From: Desulfomonile tiedjei DSM 6799 | GTDB lineage: Bacteria; Desulfobacterota; Desulfomonilia; Desulfomonilales; Desulfomonilaceae | DNA: 64,000 bases | Assembly: GCF_000266945.1 (NCBI RefSeq) | Contig: NC_018025.1 | Span: 3,724,001 to 3,788,000 of the forward strand | Direction: 5' to 3' | Part shown: positions 9,073-18,065 of the stretch, piece after piece | How the letters are laid out: the number at the start of each line of letters is the position of its first letter | Numbering within the stretch: position 1 is the first letter of the stretch | Made by a program: the position numbers and the translations under genes | The notes under the pieces: model-generated | Told to the model about the DNA's origin: nothing | What the model saw: the letters and a program-made list of their open reading frames with translations, nothing else | Database searches by the model: none

Positions 9073-9375
9073 GTGCGATATGTCCTTCAAGACGCTGTTT
9101 TCACCTGGGACGCTAACAAGGCTGAAACAAATCTTCGCGAGCACTCTGTTTCGTTTGAGGAAGCCTGCGAAGTCTTTTTTGATCCCCTGTACGAAATGAT
9201 TGAGGATGACAGTGTTGAAGGAGAACAACGTTGGGATTTCATAGGTTATTCGAAAGCCAATCGCGCTCTCTTTGTGGTTGGCGCAGAGCAGGAAGATGAT
9301 GCCTGGCGCATTATCTCAGCTCGTGAACTCGAAAAAAAAGAGAGGCTTCGCTATGAAGAAAAAGATGATACCTAG
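9073..9375 (+). CDS. brnT: BrnT-type ribonuclease toxin
   Basis: This 100-residue protein matches the BrnT family: FTWDANKAETNLREHSVSFEEACEVF, then DPLYEMIEDDSVEGEQRWDFIGYS, ALFVVGAEQ and IISARELEKKERLRYE at the end. BrnT is a RelE-like endoribonuclease that inhibits translation and is neutralised by BrnA. The GTG start sits behind a 6-bp palindrome. The 3' end overlaps the antitoxin start by 23 bp, the normal toxin-first order of this system. The RISARxxxxxE-type active-site tail is intact, so the toxin appears functional. Confidence 0.9.
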   Translation: MRYVLQDAVFTWDANKAETNLREHSVSFEEACEVFFDPLYEMIEDDSVEGEQRWDFIGYSKANRALFVVGAEQEDDAWRIISARELEKKERLRYEEKDDT

Positions 9376-9655
9376 TAAGGATCGACCGACTAGACCAATT
9401 ACAATTCGGATGCCTGTAGACGTCTTGGAGGACCTGAAGCGTGTCGCTCCAACCAAGGATTTGCCGGGTTATCAATCTCTCATCAAATTCTACATCAGAC
9501 AAGGATTGAGACTGGACCTGGAACGGCTCTGGGAATCCGAGGAAAGAACTAAGAAGCTGGAAGCTATTCTCACTGAATGTGGGCTGAAAGAAGAGCAGAT
9601 GAGTAAAATCTGGGAAGCTCTTGGTAGCGAAAATCCGCGAAAGAAAACTGCTTAG
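9353..9655 (+). CDS. brnA: BrnA/CopG-like antitoxin
   Basis: The 100-residue partner of BrnT starts inside the toxin gene (ATGAAGAAAAAG). The central segment TRPITIRMPVDVLEDLKRVAP is a ribbon-helix-helix-like DNA-binding element, and the following YQSLIKFYIRQGLRLDLE is characteristic of this antitoxin group (COG5304/CopG-like). The C-terminal half is charged and helical and would wrap the toxin. It probably represses its own operon through the palindrome at 9054. Confidence 0.82.
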   Translation: MKKKMIPSKDRPTRPITIRMPVDVLEDLKRVAPTKDLPGYQSLIKFYIRQGLRLDLERLWESEERTKKLEAILTECGLKEEQMSKIWEALGSENPRKKTA

Positions 9656-9784
9656 AAGGTTTATTGCGGAATTCCCAATGTTAATGCGGTAACGCAACCC
9701 ACTTATGAGCAAATCGTACTATAATGGAGTCTTGACTGAATCGAAAGCTCCAATTATTGAGCACGCAATAGCGGAGAGCAACCA

Positions 9785-9970
9785 ATGAAATTCCTTGTTA
9801 CCTTAGACCGGGACGAAGATGGAATGTGGATAACGGAATGTCCCTCGATTCCTGGATGTGTGAGCCAGGGAAAGACAAAGGACGAAGCCCTGGAAAATAT
9901 CAAGGAGGCTATAAGCCTATGCCTTGAGGTCCGATCGGAAATGGGTCTACCCCTGACAGTCAATCACTGA
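9785..9970 (+). CDS. HicB-family antitoxin-like protein (orphan)
   Basis: This is a 61-residue HicB-type partial RNase H fold: FLVTLDRDEDGMWITECPSIPGCVSQGKTKDEALENIKEAI. There is no C-terminal DNA-binding domain and no HicA gene beside it. The next gene, 35 bp downstream, is a DUF433 protein, also an antitoxin-type family. It may have lost its toxin or act as a solitary regulator. GGAGAG lies about 6 nt upstream of the ATG. Confidence 0.8.
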   Translation: MKFLVTLDRDEDGMWITECPSIPGCVSQGKTKDEALENIKEAISLCLEVRSEMGLPLTVNH

Positions 9971-10005
9971 ACCGATCGATAAATATCCGGCAGAGGAAAC
10001 AACTG

Positions 10006-10224
10006 ATGAGTGAAAAGGAACTGCTGGAACGCATAACCGTCAACCCGAATATCTTTGGAGGGAAGCCCATAATTCGTGGTCGTCGACTGGCGGTAGAGCA
10101 CATCTTGAGCATGCTTGCTGCGGGAGATACTATTGATACCATCCTCGAAGGCTACCCTTGGCTCGAACGCGAGGACGTTCTTGCTTGTCTCGTCTATGCC
10201 AGACCAGAAAATGCTTATCAGTGA
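10006..10224 (+). CDS. DUF433 protein (VapB-like antitoxin family)
   Basis: The 72-residue protein carries the DUF433 signature ITVNPNIFGGKPIIRGRRLAVEHILSML followed by LEGYPWLEREDVLACLVYA, a winged-helix-like fold. DUF433 genes usually sit directly upstream of a DUF5615 PIN-like toxin; none follows here, only a terminator and a convergent gene. With the HicB-like gene it forms a pair of antitoxin-type genes without recognisable toxins. Confidence 0.85.
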   Translation: MSEKELLERITVNPNIFGGKPIIRGRRLAVEHILSMLAAGDTIDTILEGYPWLEREDVLACLVYARPENAYQ

Positions 10225-10282
10225 ATCTTAGGCTTACGGGCGGGCGTCTGACGGGAACAGTAAACGACCGATGCTGCGGGTG

Positions 10283-10309
10283 GCACTGACCCGATTTTCA
10301 GGTCAGTGC
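10283..10309. terminator. Hairpin between convergent genes
   Basis: GCACTGACC and GGTCAGTGC form a perfect 9-bp stem around a 9-nt loop containing TTTT, placed between the convergent DUF433 and SH3 genes. No long T-run follows. The same GCACTGACC hairpin type recurs near 19750, so it may be a repeat serving as terminator. Confidence 0.5.
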
Positions 10310-10326
10310 TGTTGTTCAGAAGGAGA

Positions 10327-11157
10327 TTAACGCACCCGCACTCGGACACCCCCGGCATTCACACCTACTCCGCCTCGGGGTCCGACACCCACGCCGACAC
10401 CGCCGACACGGACGCCTACGCCTCCCCGGGGTCCCACTACAACCCCGACACCGGGAGATCCGTAGCGATAGCCGCCATATCTGTAAGGATGATGGCGGCG
10501 ATAATAAGGATACCCATATCCATACCGATACGAACGATAGTAAACAGGACGTGCTTCAGGATACACGTACGTCGCGGCAGGGACCGGAACAACCGTCTCT
10601 CGGACTATGGTCCTTCGAGGTGCAGGAGCAGTCGCTATTACGAAAGGCGTTTGTATCTGGTCCGCAGAGACCCAACCCTTTACCGGTCCTTCTATTTCAG
10701 CCCAGTTACTGTTGCTCCAGAACCCTGACAGCCTGAGGCGTTCTCCCATACGTGCGCATCCTGCTACGTCAAAATGCGTGCCTGGACCTGACCTCACTCT
10801 GAGGCACATCTCCGGCCTGTCCACAGATACAACTGTTGCAATCCCGCGAACCGGCTGGAGCGAGTCAATGGGGATCCAGCCTCCGTTCATGGGACTTTTC
10901 AGCATGACCCAGCCGTTTTCGAAACGGGGAAAATTGGTGACCCTCGTTCCTACTGCCAGAGTTCCGATAATGCCTGCATCAGGATTAGGGGAACTCCGAA
11001 CGATGAGACCGCCTCTGCTGTCGCCCGCAACAACCGTCCCGGTGATGGGGCCGACGATCTCTTCCGGAAAAGCAGAAGCCGAACTCACACCTGACCAGAT
11101 GCCGGTTATACAGACCATAGCGGCTAACAGTGCAAGTCGCGGATATATGGATTTCAT
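10327..11157 (-). CDS. Secreted SH3-domain protein with Tyr-rich and Val/Gly repeat tail
   Basis: This is a 276-residue exported protein. Residues 1-29 are a signal peptide (LALLAAMVCITGIW, cleavage near ASAF). Two bacterial SH3 (SH3b) domains follow, around residues 45-105 (LIVRSSPNPDAGIIGTL, WVMLKSP) and 110-170 (CLRVRSGPGTHFDVAGC, WAEIEGPVKGWV). The tail has a Tyr/Arg/His-rich stretch around 205-230 and then alternating Val-Gly repeats ending VRVRVR. SH3b domains commonly bind peptidoglycan, so a cell-wall or surface role is likely. The tail is low-complexity and may be a structural or adhesive segment. It stands alone and is convergent with the DUF433 gene. Confidence 0.75.
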   Translation of the reverse strand: MKSIYPRLALLAAMVCITGIWSGVSSASAFPEEIVGPITGTVVAGDSRGGLIVRSSPNPDAGIIGTLAVGTRVTNFPRFENGWVMLKSPMNGGWIPIDSLQPVRGIATVVSVDRPEMCLRVRSGPGTHFDVAGCARMGERLRLSGFWSNSNWAEIEGPVKGWVSADQIQTPFVIATAPAPRRTIVRETVVPVPAATYVYPEARPVYYRSYRYGYGYPYYRRHHPYRYGGYRYGSPGVGVVVGPRGGVGVRVGGVGVGVGPRGGVGVNAGGVRVRVR

Positions 11158-11815
11158 CTTGTGCCTCCAAGTTCATACAAACTCATATGGTACTGGGACG
11201 GACTGAACCACGTGCGGATGTTGGATAATAATATCGGAAAAGAGCCATCTTTCTGACACCTTTTTTCGCATTCGAAGATGCTCTCGCGACCGGAATGAAA
11301 AATCACGGGAATACGACGTGTGGTGAAAGAATGTACTCTGGTGTCCGGCCGATGCCCTAAATTAATTCAAAAAATGGCTTTCTTTTGATAGAATGCCTTT
11401 GACCGAGTTTAGTTTTCCAAGGACCAGATATCGAAAGTCTTTATTGGATCGACCTGTTTCGCAAATCTCCTGACAAAAATTTGGTTTCTGGGGAGACTCG
11501 TGAGACAGTTAGTGCTACAGAAAAAGAATACACTGCTCAGTATACAGTGGGTTTTCGGAATTCTGGGATCTTGTCATTTATATAGTTGACACAGATCCCG
11601 TTGCCGCATAGGGCACGGGGGACAGAAGGTACACTGCGTTGAACTGAGTCAACGAGTTGACTCTTCCAAAGCACCTCATATCACATCTGTTTTTGACAAG
11701 AGGATGATTGCCGAATCATGCGATTTCAGAAATCATGTGGAGTTACTCTGCTCTGCTCGTTCATTCCGGTTTTCAGATCCGACTTCTATAAACCACAGTG
11801 TTTGGGAGCTGATTT
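11158..11815. other. Intergenic region upstream of MASE3 kinase
   Basis: No coding sequence is supported in this 658-bp divergent region. It must contain the promoters of the SH3 protein (leftward) and the kinase operon (rightward). At 11646-11663, GAGTCAAC and GTTGACTC flank GA, an 8-bp palindrome that could be an operator about 150 bp before the kinase start. Confidence 0.45.
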
Positions 11816-14800
11816 TTGAATCACCGGAAGTCTACAATCTCAAAGGAGAAGGCCGACTTTATGGCAATTCTGATTGGTAATCGTGAAGTACACCGGAGTG
11901 TGGTTCTCATCGTTGCTACGTTTCTGGTCCTGTATTTGACAAGCACATATGATTATCTACTTTTCCATAGTCTGGCAGAGATCTTCAGCATCTTAATCGG
12001 CTGCGGCATTTTTCTGATCGCATATAATGTTCGGCAATTCTTGAGGAATAATTATTTCCTCTTCATTGGTGTAGCTTATTTCTTTGTAGCTGGTTTGGAT
12101 CTGGTCCATATGTTTGCCTATAAGGGTATGGGGATCTTCTCGAGTCATGATGCCAACTTACCCACTCAGCTATGGATCGCTGCTCGTTACCTGCAGAGCA
12201 TTTCGCTTCTCGTTGCTCCGCTATTTATTGGACGAAAGCCTGGAGTCTTTGTCCTTATAGCGATCTTTTCGGCAATATTCTCGTTTCTGCTTCTATCGAT
12301 CTTTTATCTAAGGATTTTTCCCGCATGCTATGTAGAAGGCAGCGGGCTGACTACGTTCAAGATAGTCAGCGAATATACCATCTGTCTGATTCTCTCAGGT
12401 GCGTTAATCTTTGTCCTTGCACGCAAGGAAGAGTTTGACGCTCAGGTTCTTCGGCTGATTATCGGGTCCATCGTTGTCACCATCTTCTCCGAATTGAGCT
12501 TCACGCTGTATATCAGTGTCTACGGGTTTGCCAATTTTCTGGGGCATTTTCTCAAAATCGTCGCTTTCTATCTCCTGTATAGGGCACTCATCGAGATAGG
12601 TCTCAGGATGCCCTATAGACTGCTGTTCAGGGAGTTGGCGAGTGAGAAGGAAGCTTTACGGAAGTCAGAGGCAGAGTACCGAAATCTGGTGGACAATCTC
12701 AATGATATAATCTTCAAAATCGATGCCGAGGGGAAACTCACATACGTCAGCAAGCCGGTAACCTCTGTATTGGGATACGAACCTCAGGAATTGGTAAATC
12801 GATATTTCGCGTCCTTCATTCATCCTGAGGACGCGACCCGGTTCTCCGAAGGCATTCAGCATTGCCTTGAAGAAAGAATCTATCAAAACGAATTCCGGAT
12901 TTGTACCAAGCAGGGCGAGTACCGTCGGGTCACAACTTCCAGCAGGGCAACTATGGAACACGGCAAGGCCGTGGGCGTCCAAGGAATTGTCACAGATATC
13001 ACCGACATAACCGAGCGAAAACGGGCTGAAGAAGAACTCAAGCAAAGCGAAGCTCGTTTGGTAAGGTCCCAGGCAATAGCACATCTTGGAAGCTGGGAGC
13101 TCGATCTTGTCAATGACATTCTCACCTGGTCCGATGAAGTCTACAGGATTTTCGGCTTACAGCCGCAGGAATTCAAAGCAACGTATGGCGCCTTTCTCGA
13201 GGCTGTACATCCGGACGACCGTGCCGCGGTCGATGAAGCCTATTCGAGTTCATTGCGCGAGGAGCGAGACACGTACGAGATCGTGCACAGAGTGATCAGA
13301 AGATCGAACAGTGAAGTTCGTACCGTTCACGAAAGATGCGATCACATTCGGGACAAATCAGGCCGGATCGTTCGTTCGATAGGAATGGTGCACGATATAA
13401 CCGAGCGTAAGAAAGCTGAGGACAAGCTCCGTGAAAGCGAAGAACGCAATCGTTTTCTCGCCGGTGTTGTGGAGTCTGCATTGCAGCCTTTTGCGGTGGG
13501 TCATGTGGACGGCACCATTAGCACTTTTAATAAGGCGTACTGCGATCTGGTCGGCTATACGGAAGCAGAGCTGCGGCATATGGACTGGTTTCAGAATCTC
13601 ACACCGCCGGAATACCGTGACTTCGAATCAGCAAAGCTTGCTGAACTCAGGGCCACTAAAACGCCAGTGCGGTACGAAAAGGAGTACATCCGCAAAGATG
13701 GAACCCGAGTTCCCGTCGAATTGCTCGTACACCTCACCACGAATAGCAAGGGAGAGCCTGTATTTTATTCCTTCATAACCGATCTTACCGATCACAAGAG
13801 AGTCGAAGCCGCAATACGAGCGCTGAATCAGGAGCTTGAACAAAGAGTCCTAGAGCGCACAGCGGAATTGGCGGATTCGAATGAAAAGCTCAAGGCCGAG
13901 GTGGAAGAAAGAAGGCAGGCGGAACAGAAATTTCGTTCGATTTTCGAGAACAGCCTTGATGGTCTGTTGTTCCTCTCTCCTTCGGATGGGAGTATATTAT
14001 TGGCCAATTCTGCAGCATGCGCCCTGTTCGGATACTCGGAACCCGACCTGCTCAAGCTTAGCCGAGATAGTATTTTTGCTCCGGAATTGGATGGTTTCGA
14101 GCGAGAAAAGCAGTCCAGGAGTTTCCGAGGAGAGTTGAACTGTATGCGCAGAGACGGCACTACATTTCCGGCAGAAATATCCTCTGCCATCTTTCACGAT
14201 GCTGCCGGAGAAGAGCGATCGTGTGTCGTTATACGAGATATTACCCAACGAAAAAAGTCTGAAGAAGCGCTTCTCAAGTGGGGCCAGGTGTTCGAGCATG
14301 CACAATGGGGCATCGTGGTGAGCAGTGACGACAAGAAATCTCTGGCCTTTATGAATCCGGAATTTGCCAAGATGCACGGTTACACTCTGGAGGAATTGAC
14401 AGGCCGTCCCATTCTGGATGTATTCGCTCCCGACGAACGGTCAGGCCTTGCCGATCACATCGCTATTGCGAATGAAAAAGGCCATCATATCTGGGAATCC
14501 AAACATATTCGGAAGAACGGGACCGTCTTCCCGGTCCTTATCGATGCAACGGCAGTAAAAGACGAAACCGGCGAAGTCCTGTATCGCGTCGTCAACGTCC
14601 AGGACATAACAGAGCGTAAGCATGCAGAAAATATGCTTAGACGCACACTTGACGACCTAAGCAGGTCGAACGCAGATCTTCAGCAATTTGCGTACGTAGC
14701 ATCTCACGATTTACAGGAGCCCCTTCGTAATGTGGCCACATGTCTGCAGATGTTGGAGAAGAAATATAAGCACCAATTAGGTGAAGATGCAGACCGGTAC

Positions 14801-15367
14801 ATCCGTTTTGCCGTGGATGGCGCAGTTCGCATGAAAGCGCTCATTCAAGACCTCTTGACGTATTCCCGTGTTGCCACTGGCGAAAAAATTTCAGAGCACA
14901 TAGAGTGTGGACAAATATTAGATCAAACACTGGAAAATCTGCGATCAACCATCATCGAGACAAGCGCGGAGATAACTCACGATCCGCTCCCGACAATTGC
15001 TGCAGATCCCACGCAATTGTTGCAGGTTTTTCAGAATCTTATCGCAAACGCCATGAAATTTCGCGGTGGGAAACGGCCCCACATTCATGTTTCGGCAGAG
15101 AGAAATGCTCACGGATGGGTTTTTTCCATTCGAGACAACGGTATTGGCATCGCCTCTCGTCACGTGGACAGAATCTTCGTAATTTTTCAGCGGCTGAACA
15201 AGAGATCCGAATATGACGGCACGGGAATGGGACTTGCCATTGTAAAGAAGATTATAGAACGACACGGCGGTAAAGTCTGGGTGGAGTCTGAGGTTGGTGA
15301 AGGATCGACCTTTTACTTTACGATACCCCATAGCACAAGAGCAGAACGCGCCCAAAAGTTTAGATAG
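11816..15367 (+). CDS. Membrane PAS sensor histidine kinase with MASE3-type N-terminus
   Basis: This is a large hybrid-free sensor kinase of 1183 residues. Residues about 25-265 form seven or so hydrophobic segments with the HMFAYKGMGIF motif of the MASE3 membrane sensor. Five PAS/PAC units follow between about 285 and 940, several ending in DITERKxAE linkers, with a coiled coil near 665-700. The HisKA segment FAYVASHDLQEPLRNV places the phospho-accepting histidine at about 964. The ATPase domain has the N box (NLIANAMKF), DNGIGIA and GTGMGLAIVKKI. The start is TTG; ATG 11861 is an alternative. It leads a cluster with a second kinase 26 bp downstream and a response regulator. Confidence 0.88.
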   Translation: MNHRKSTISKEKADFMAILIGNREVHRSVVLIVATFLVLYLTSTYDYLLFHSLAEIFSILIGCGIFLIAYNVRQFLRNNYFLFIGVAYFFVAGLDLVHMFAYKGMGIFSSHDANLPTQLWIAARYLQSISLLVAPLFIGRKPGVFVLIAIFSAIFSFLLLSIFYLRIFPACYVEGSGLTTFKIVSEYTICLILSGALIFVLARKEEFDAQVLRLIIGSIVVTIFSELSFTLYISVYGFANFLGHFLKIVAFYLLYRALIEIGLRMPYRLLFRELASEKEALRKSEAEYRNLVDNLNDIIFKIDAEGKLTYVSKPVTSVLGYEPQELVNRYFASFIHPEDATRFSEGIQHCLEERIYQNEFRICTKQGEYRRVTTSSRATMEHGKAVGVQGIVTDITDITERKRAEEELKQSEARLVRSQAIAHLGSWELDLVNDILTWSDEVYRIFGLQPQEFKATYGAFLEAVHPDDRAAVDEAYSSSLREERDTYEIVHRVIRRSNSEVRTVHERCDHIRDKSGRIVRSIGMVHDITERKKAEDKLRESEERNRFLAGVVESALQPFAVGHVDGTISTFNKAYCDLVGYTEAELRHMDWFQNLTPPEYRDFESAKLAELRATKTPVRYEKEYIRKDGTRVPVELLVHLTTNSKGEPVFYSFITDLTDHKRVEAAIRALNQELEQRVLERTAELADSNEKLKAEVEERRQAEQKFRSIFENSLDGLLFLSPSDGSILLANSAACALFGYSEPDLLKLSRDSIFAPELDGFEREKQSRSFRGELNCMRRDGTTFPAEISSAIFHDAAGEERSCVVIRDITQRKKSEEALLKWGQVFEHAQWGIVVSSDDKKSLAFMNPEFAKMHGYTLEELTGRPILDVFAPDERSGLADHIAIANEKGHHIWESKHIRKNGTVFPVLIDATAVKDETGEVLYRVVNVQDITERKHAENMLRRTLDDLSRSNADLQQFAYVASHDLQEPLRNVATCLQMLEKKYKHQLGEDADRYIRFAVDGAVRMKALIQDLLTYSRVATGEKISEHIECGQILDQTLENLRSTIIETSAEITHDPLPTIAADPTQLLQVFQNLIANAMKFRGGKRPHIHVSAERNAHGWVFSIRDNGIGIASRHVDRIFVIFQRLNKRSEYDGTGMGLAIVKKIIERHGGKVWVESEVGEGSTFYFTIPHSTRAERAQKFR

Positions 15368-15392
15368 AAAGCTGTCGGGAACCTAATACATA

Positions 15393-17354
15393 ATGACTGA
15401 TTCTGACATACGGAAGAAAGCTGAGAAAAGAGTAGCCTCGAAGAACCAGGATGTCACTATCCGGCCGTTCTCTGAGAGGCGTCTTGAAGAGCTCATCCAT
15501 GACTTACAAACCCATCAGATCGAGCTGGAGATGCAAAACGAAGAATTACGGAGAGCACAGCTCGAACTGATAGAGATACAGGAAAATTACGATCTTCTCT
15601 ACAATTCTGCGCCCGTGGGTTATTTCACGCTGGATACCAAAGGGATGATTATCCAAGTGAACACCACCGCATCCAAGATGCTCGGTAAGATGCACCTGGA
15701 AAAAATACCTTTTTTCATATTTGTCATTCCAGAGGATCGAGGAAAATTCCGGGATTACTTCAGTCAACTCCTGAAGACAGGCCTCAAAGAGGCCTGCGAC
15801 ATGAGACTCAAAGGAATGGGCGGAGAGTTGTCGGTCTGGCTTGACGGCATAGCAATTAAAGATTCCAAGGGGAAAATAGCTCGTGTACAGCTCATTGTTT
15901 CCAACAGAACAGCAATCAAATTGGCCGAAAAATCGGCTCGCAGCTTTCAGATCAAATATAGGGCCCTGTACGAAGACTCCGCAGACGGAATTCTCTTATT
16001 CGATAATGCAGGAATTATTCTCGACTGCAACAAGGCAAGCCTGGATCTGTTCGGGTACCCGTTGGAAGAAATCAGAGGGAGACGGTTGGCAGACCTGGTA
16101 CATCCCGAAGACCGAAAGCAAGTATCGCAGGAACTCCTGGGTCTCCTCAGAGGGCACCTGTCCCGGCTTAATTGCCGCATGCGTAAAAGGGACGGAACCT
16201 ACAGAGCAGTGGAGGTTACAGGAAGGCATATAGAAGAGAACCTGAACCAGACCCTGTATCGAGACATTACCGAACGCCTGTTGGCGGATGAGAGGTTGCG
16301 GAAAAATGAAGAGCTGTATCGGCAGATGTTCCATGGCAGTCAGGCCGCCAAGTTGCTTATCGATCCTGAAAGTAGCGACATAATAGACGCGAATGAGGCT
16401 GCCGTGAAATTTTACGGGTACGAACTCGATCGTCTGAAGAAAATGAAAATATCCGATATCAATGAGTTGTCGCCTTCGGAAATAACTGCAGAAATGGAAA
16501 AGGCACGATCTGAGACGCAGAATTTCTTCCGGTTTAAGCACAGACTGGCTTCCGGAGAAATTCGCGATGTGGAGGTGTACTCGAGTACCTTGGAGGTTCG
16601 GGGTCGCTCGTTGTTGGCTTCGATTATTCACGATGTCACGGACCGGCTCAGGGCCGAAACAAATTTGATGCGCTCAAACCAGGATCTCGAGCAATTTGCA
16701 TATGTAACTTCACACGATCTTCAAGAGCCATTGCGAACGATAACAACTGCTCTACAAATGTTCGAGAGAAAGCACAAAGGCCAGTTTGACCAGATTTCCG
16801 ACGAGTTGATCCAGTTTGCCGTCGATGCTGCAAGAAAGATGAAAGCTCTCATTCAGGATCTGTTGGCATATTCCCGTCTCAATACTCGCGGACATCCTTT
16901 TGAGCGGGTGGATCTGAAAGAGGTCGTAAATCGGTCCACTGACAATCTGAGAAGCCTTATAGAAGAAAAAGGCACCCTGGTTACTGTGGATGAGATGCCC
17001 ACAGTATGGGGCGATCCCAGTCAACTGGTACAACTTTTTCAAAATTTGATCGGGAATGCCGTGAAATTCGGCCCCGAAGTTTCGCCCGAGGTCCATGTTT
17101 CCGTTGAATCAAACGGCAATGAATGGGTTTTCTCAATAAGAGACAATGGGGTGGGAATTCAGGAGGCCCATTTCGATCGTATTTTTGTGATTTTTCAGCA
17201 ATTGGACAAGAAAAATCCTTTTGAAGGCACAGGTATAGGATTGGCAATCGTCAAGAAAATCGTCGAACGCCATCACGGACGAATCTGGGTGGAATCTGAA
17301 ATCGGAATAGGCTCCACGTTTATTTTTACACTGCCGACTGGTACCGAATCATGA
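15393..17354 (+). CDS. Soluble PAS sensor histidine kinase
   Basis: This 653-residue cytoplasmic kinase has no membrane segments. The N-terminus has a helical region (RRLEELIHDLQTHQIELEMQNEELRRAQ) frequent before PAS domains, then three PAS units at about 65-175, 185-300 and 305-420. HisKA reads FAYVTSHDLQEPLRTI with the phosphorylated His near 441; the ATPase has NLIGNAVKF, DNGVGIQ and GTGIGLAIVKKI. It resembles the C-terminus of the upstream kinase, so the two probably arose by duplication. Its stop overlaps the response regulator start by 4 bp (ATGA), pointing to that protein as its phosphorylation target. Confidence 0.88.
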   Translation: MTDSDIRKKAEKRVASKNQDVTIRPFSERRLEELIHDLQTHQIELEMQNEELRRAQLELIEIQENYDLLYNSAPVGYFTLDTKGMIIQVNTTASKMLGKMHLEKIPFFIFVIPEDRGKFRDYFSQLLKTGLKEACDMRLKGMGGELSVWLDGIAIKDSKGKIARVQLIVSNRTAIKLAEKSARSFQIKYRALYEDSADGILLFDNAGIILDCNKASLDLFGYPLEEIRGRRLADLVHPEDRKQVSQELLGLLRGHLSRLNCRMRKRDGTYRAVEVTGRHIEENLNQTLYRDITERLLADERLRKNEELYRQMFHGSQAAKLLIDPESSDIIDANEAAVKFYGYELDRLKKMKISDINELSPSEITAEMEKARSETQNFFRFKHRLASGEIRDVEVYSSTLEVRGRSLLASIIHDVTDRLRAETNLMRSNQDLEQFAYVTSHDLQEPLRTITTALQMFERKHKGQFDQISDELIQFAVDAARKMKALIQDLLAYSRLNTRGHPFERVDLKEVVNRSTDNLRSLIEEKGTLVTVDEMPTVWGDPSQLVQLFQNLIGNAVKFGPEVSPEVHVSVESNGNEWVFSIRDNGVGIQEAHFDRIFVIFQQLDKKNPFEGTGIGLAIVKKIVERHHGRIWVESEIGIGSTFIFTLPTGTES

Positions 17355-17791
17355 TCAACACAGACAAACCCTTAAATATTCTGCTCGTCGAAGACAATCC
17401 TATGGATGTGTTGATGACGAAAGAAGCGCTGCAAAATTGGACAATAGAATATCGTCTGCACGTGGTTGAAAATGGGGAAGATGCTCTCGACTTTGTATAT
17501 GCGCGAGGAGATTACGCAGGGATGGAGCAACCTGATATGATCCTCTTGGATTTAAATCTTCCGAAGCTGAGCGGAAAAGAGATTCTGTCCCAAATGCAAC
17601 AGGATCCGGATCTTTCCAATATCCCCGTTGTCGTGGTTACTACTGCAGATGCATCAAGCGATTTTCAGATGTGTCTCAATCTTGGCGCCAAGCTTTTTAT
17701 TACGAAACCGATCGATTTTGAAGAATATGTGCAAGCAATTAGCACGATACAGGATTTGTGGCTTGCTCCAACGTCAAAGGATTCCATCTGA
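17351..17791 (+). CDS. Single-domain response regulator (Rcp1-like)
   Basis: This 146-residue receiver domain has no output domain. It has the acidic pair at ILLVEDNPMDVLM, the phospho-acceptor Asp67 in MILLDLNLPKLSG, the conserved Thr in VVVTTAD, and the Lys in FITKPIDF. Its sequence resembles Rcp1, the partner of phytochrome-type kinases, which fits the HisKA type of the two upstream kinases. The 4-bp overlap with the preceding gene shows translational coupling. Output must go through protein contacts or a phosphorelay. Confidence 0.9.
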   Translation: MINTDKPLNILLVEDNPMDVLMTKEALQNWTIEYRLHVVENGEDALDFVYARGDYAGMEQPDMILLDLNLPKLSGKEILSQMQQDPDLSNIPVVVVTTADASSDFQMCLNLGAKLFITKPIDFEEYVQAISTIQDLWLAPTSKDSI

Positions 17792-18065
17792 AGGCAAAAA
17801 ATGGATTCGTGTAAGTGCGCACCGCCATTCCATATGTTTCCTGGTAAGTTCGTACTGAGAAATCGATCGTTACTTGCGAACGAAAGGTTCTTTACTGTAT
17901 GATTTTTGTAGGGGTCGTTTCCAGGTGCACCCATCCGACAACATTATGTAGTCTGCAGATAGATGAGTAGAGAAGTATTCTCTGCAGAGTTTAAATTCAG
18001 ACGAAGTACGCCCGACACCTGAATGTATGAGGGGTTAAGGCCAGGCATGCCTCGGGAGGACGCTC

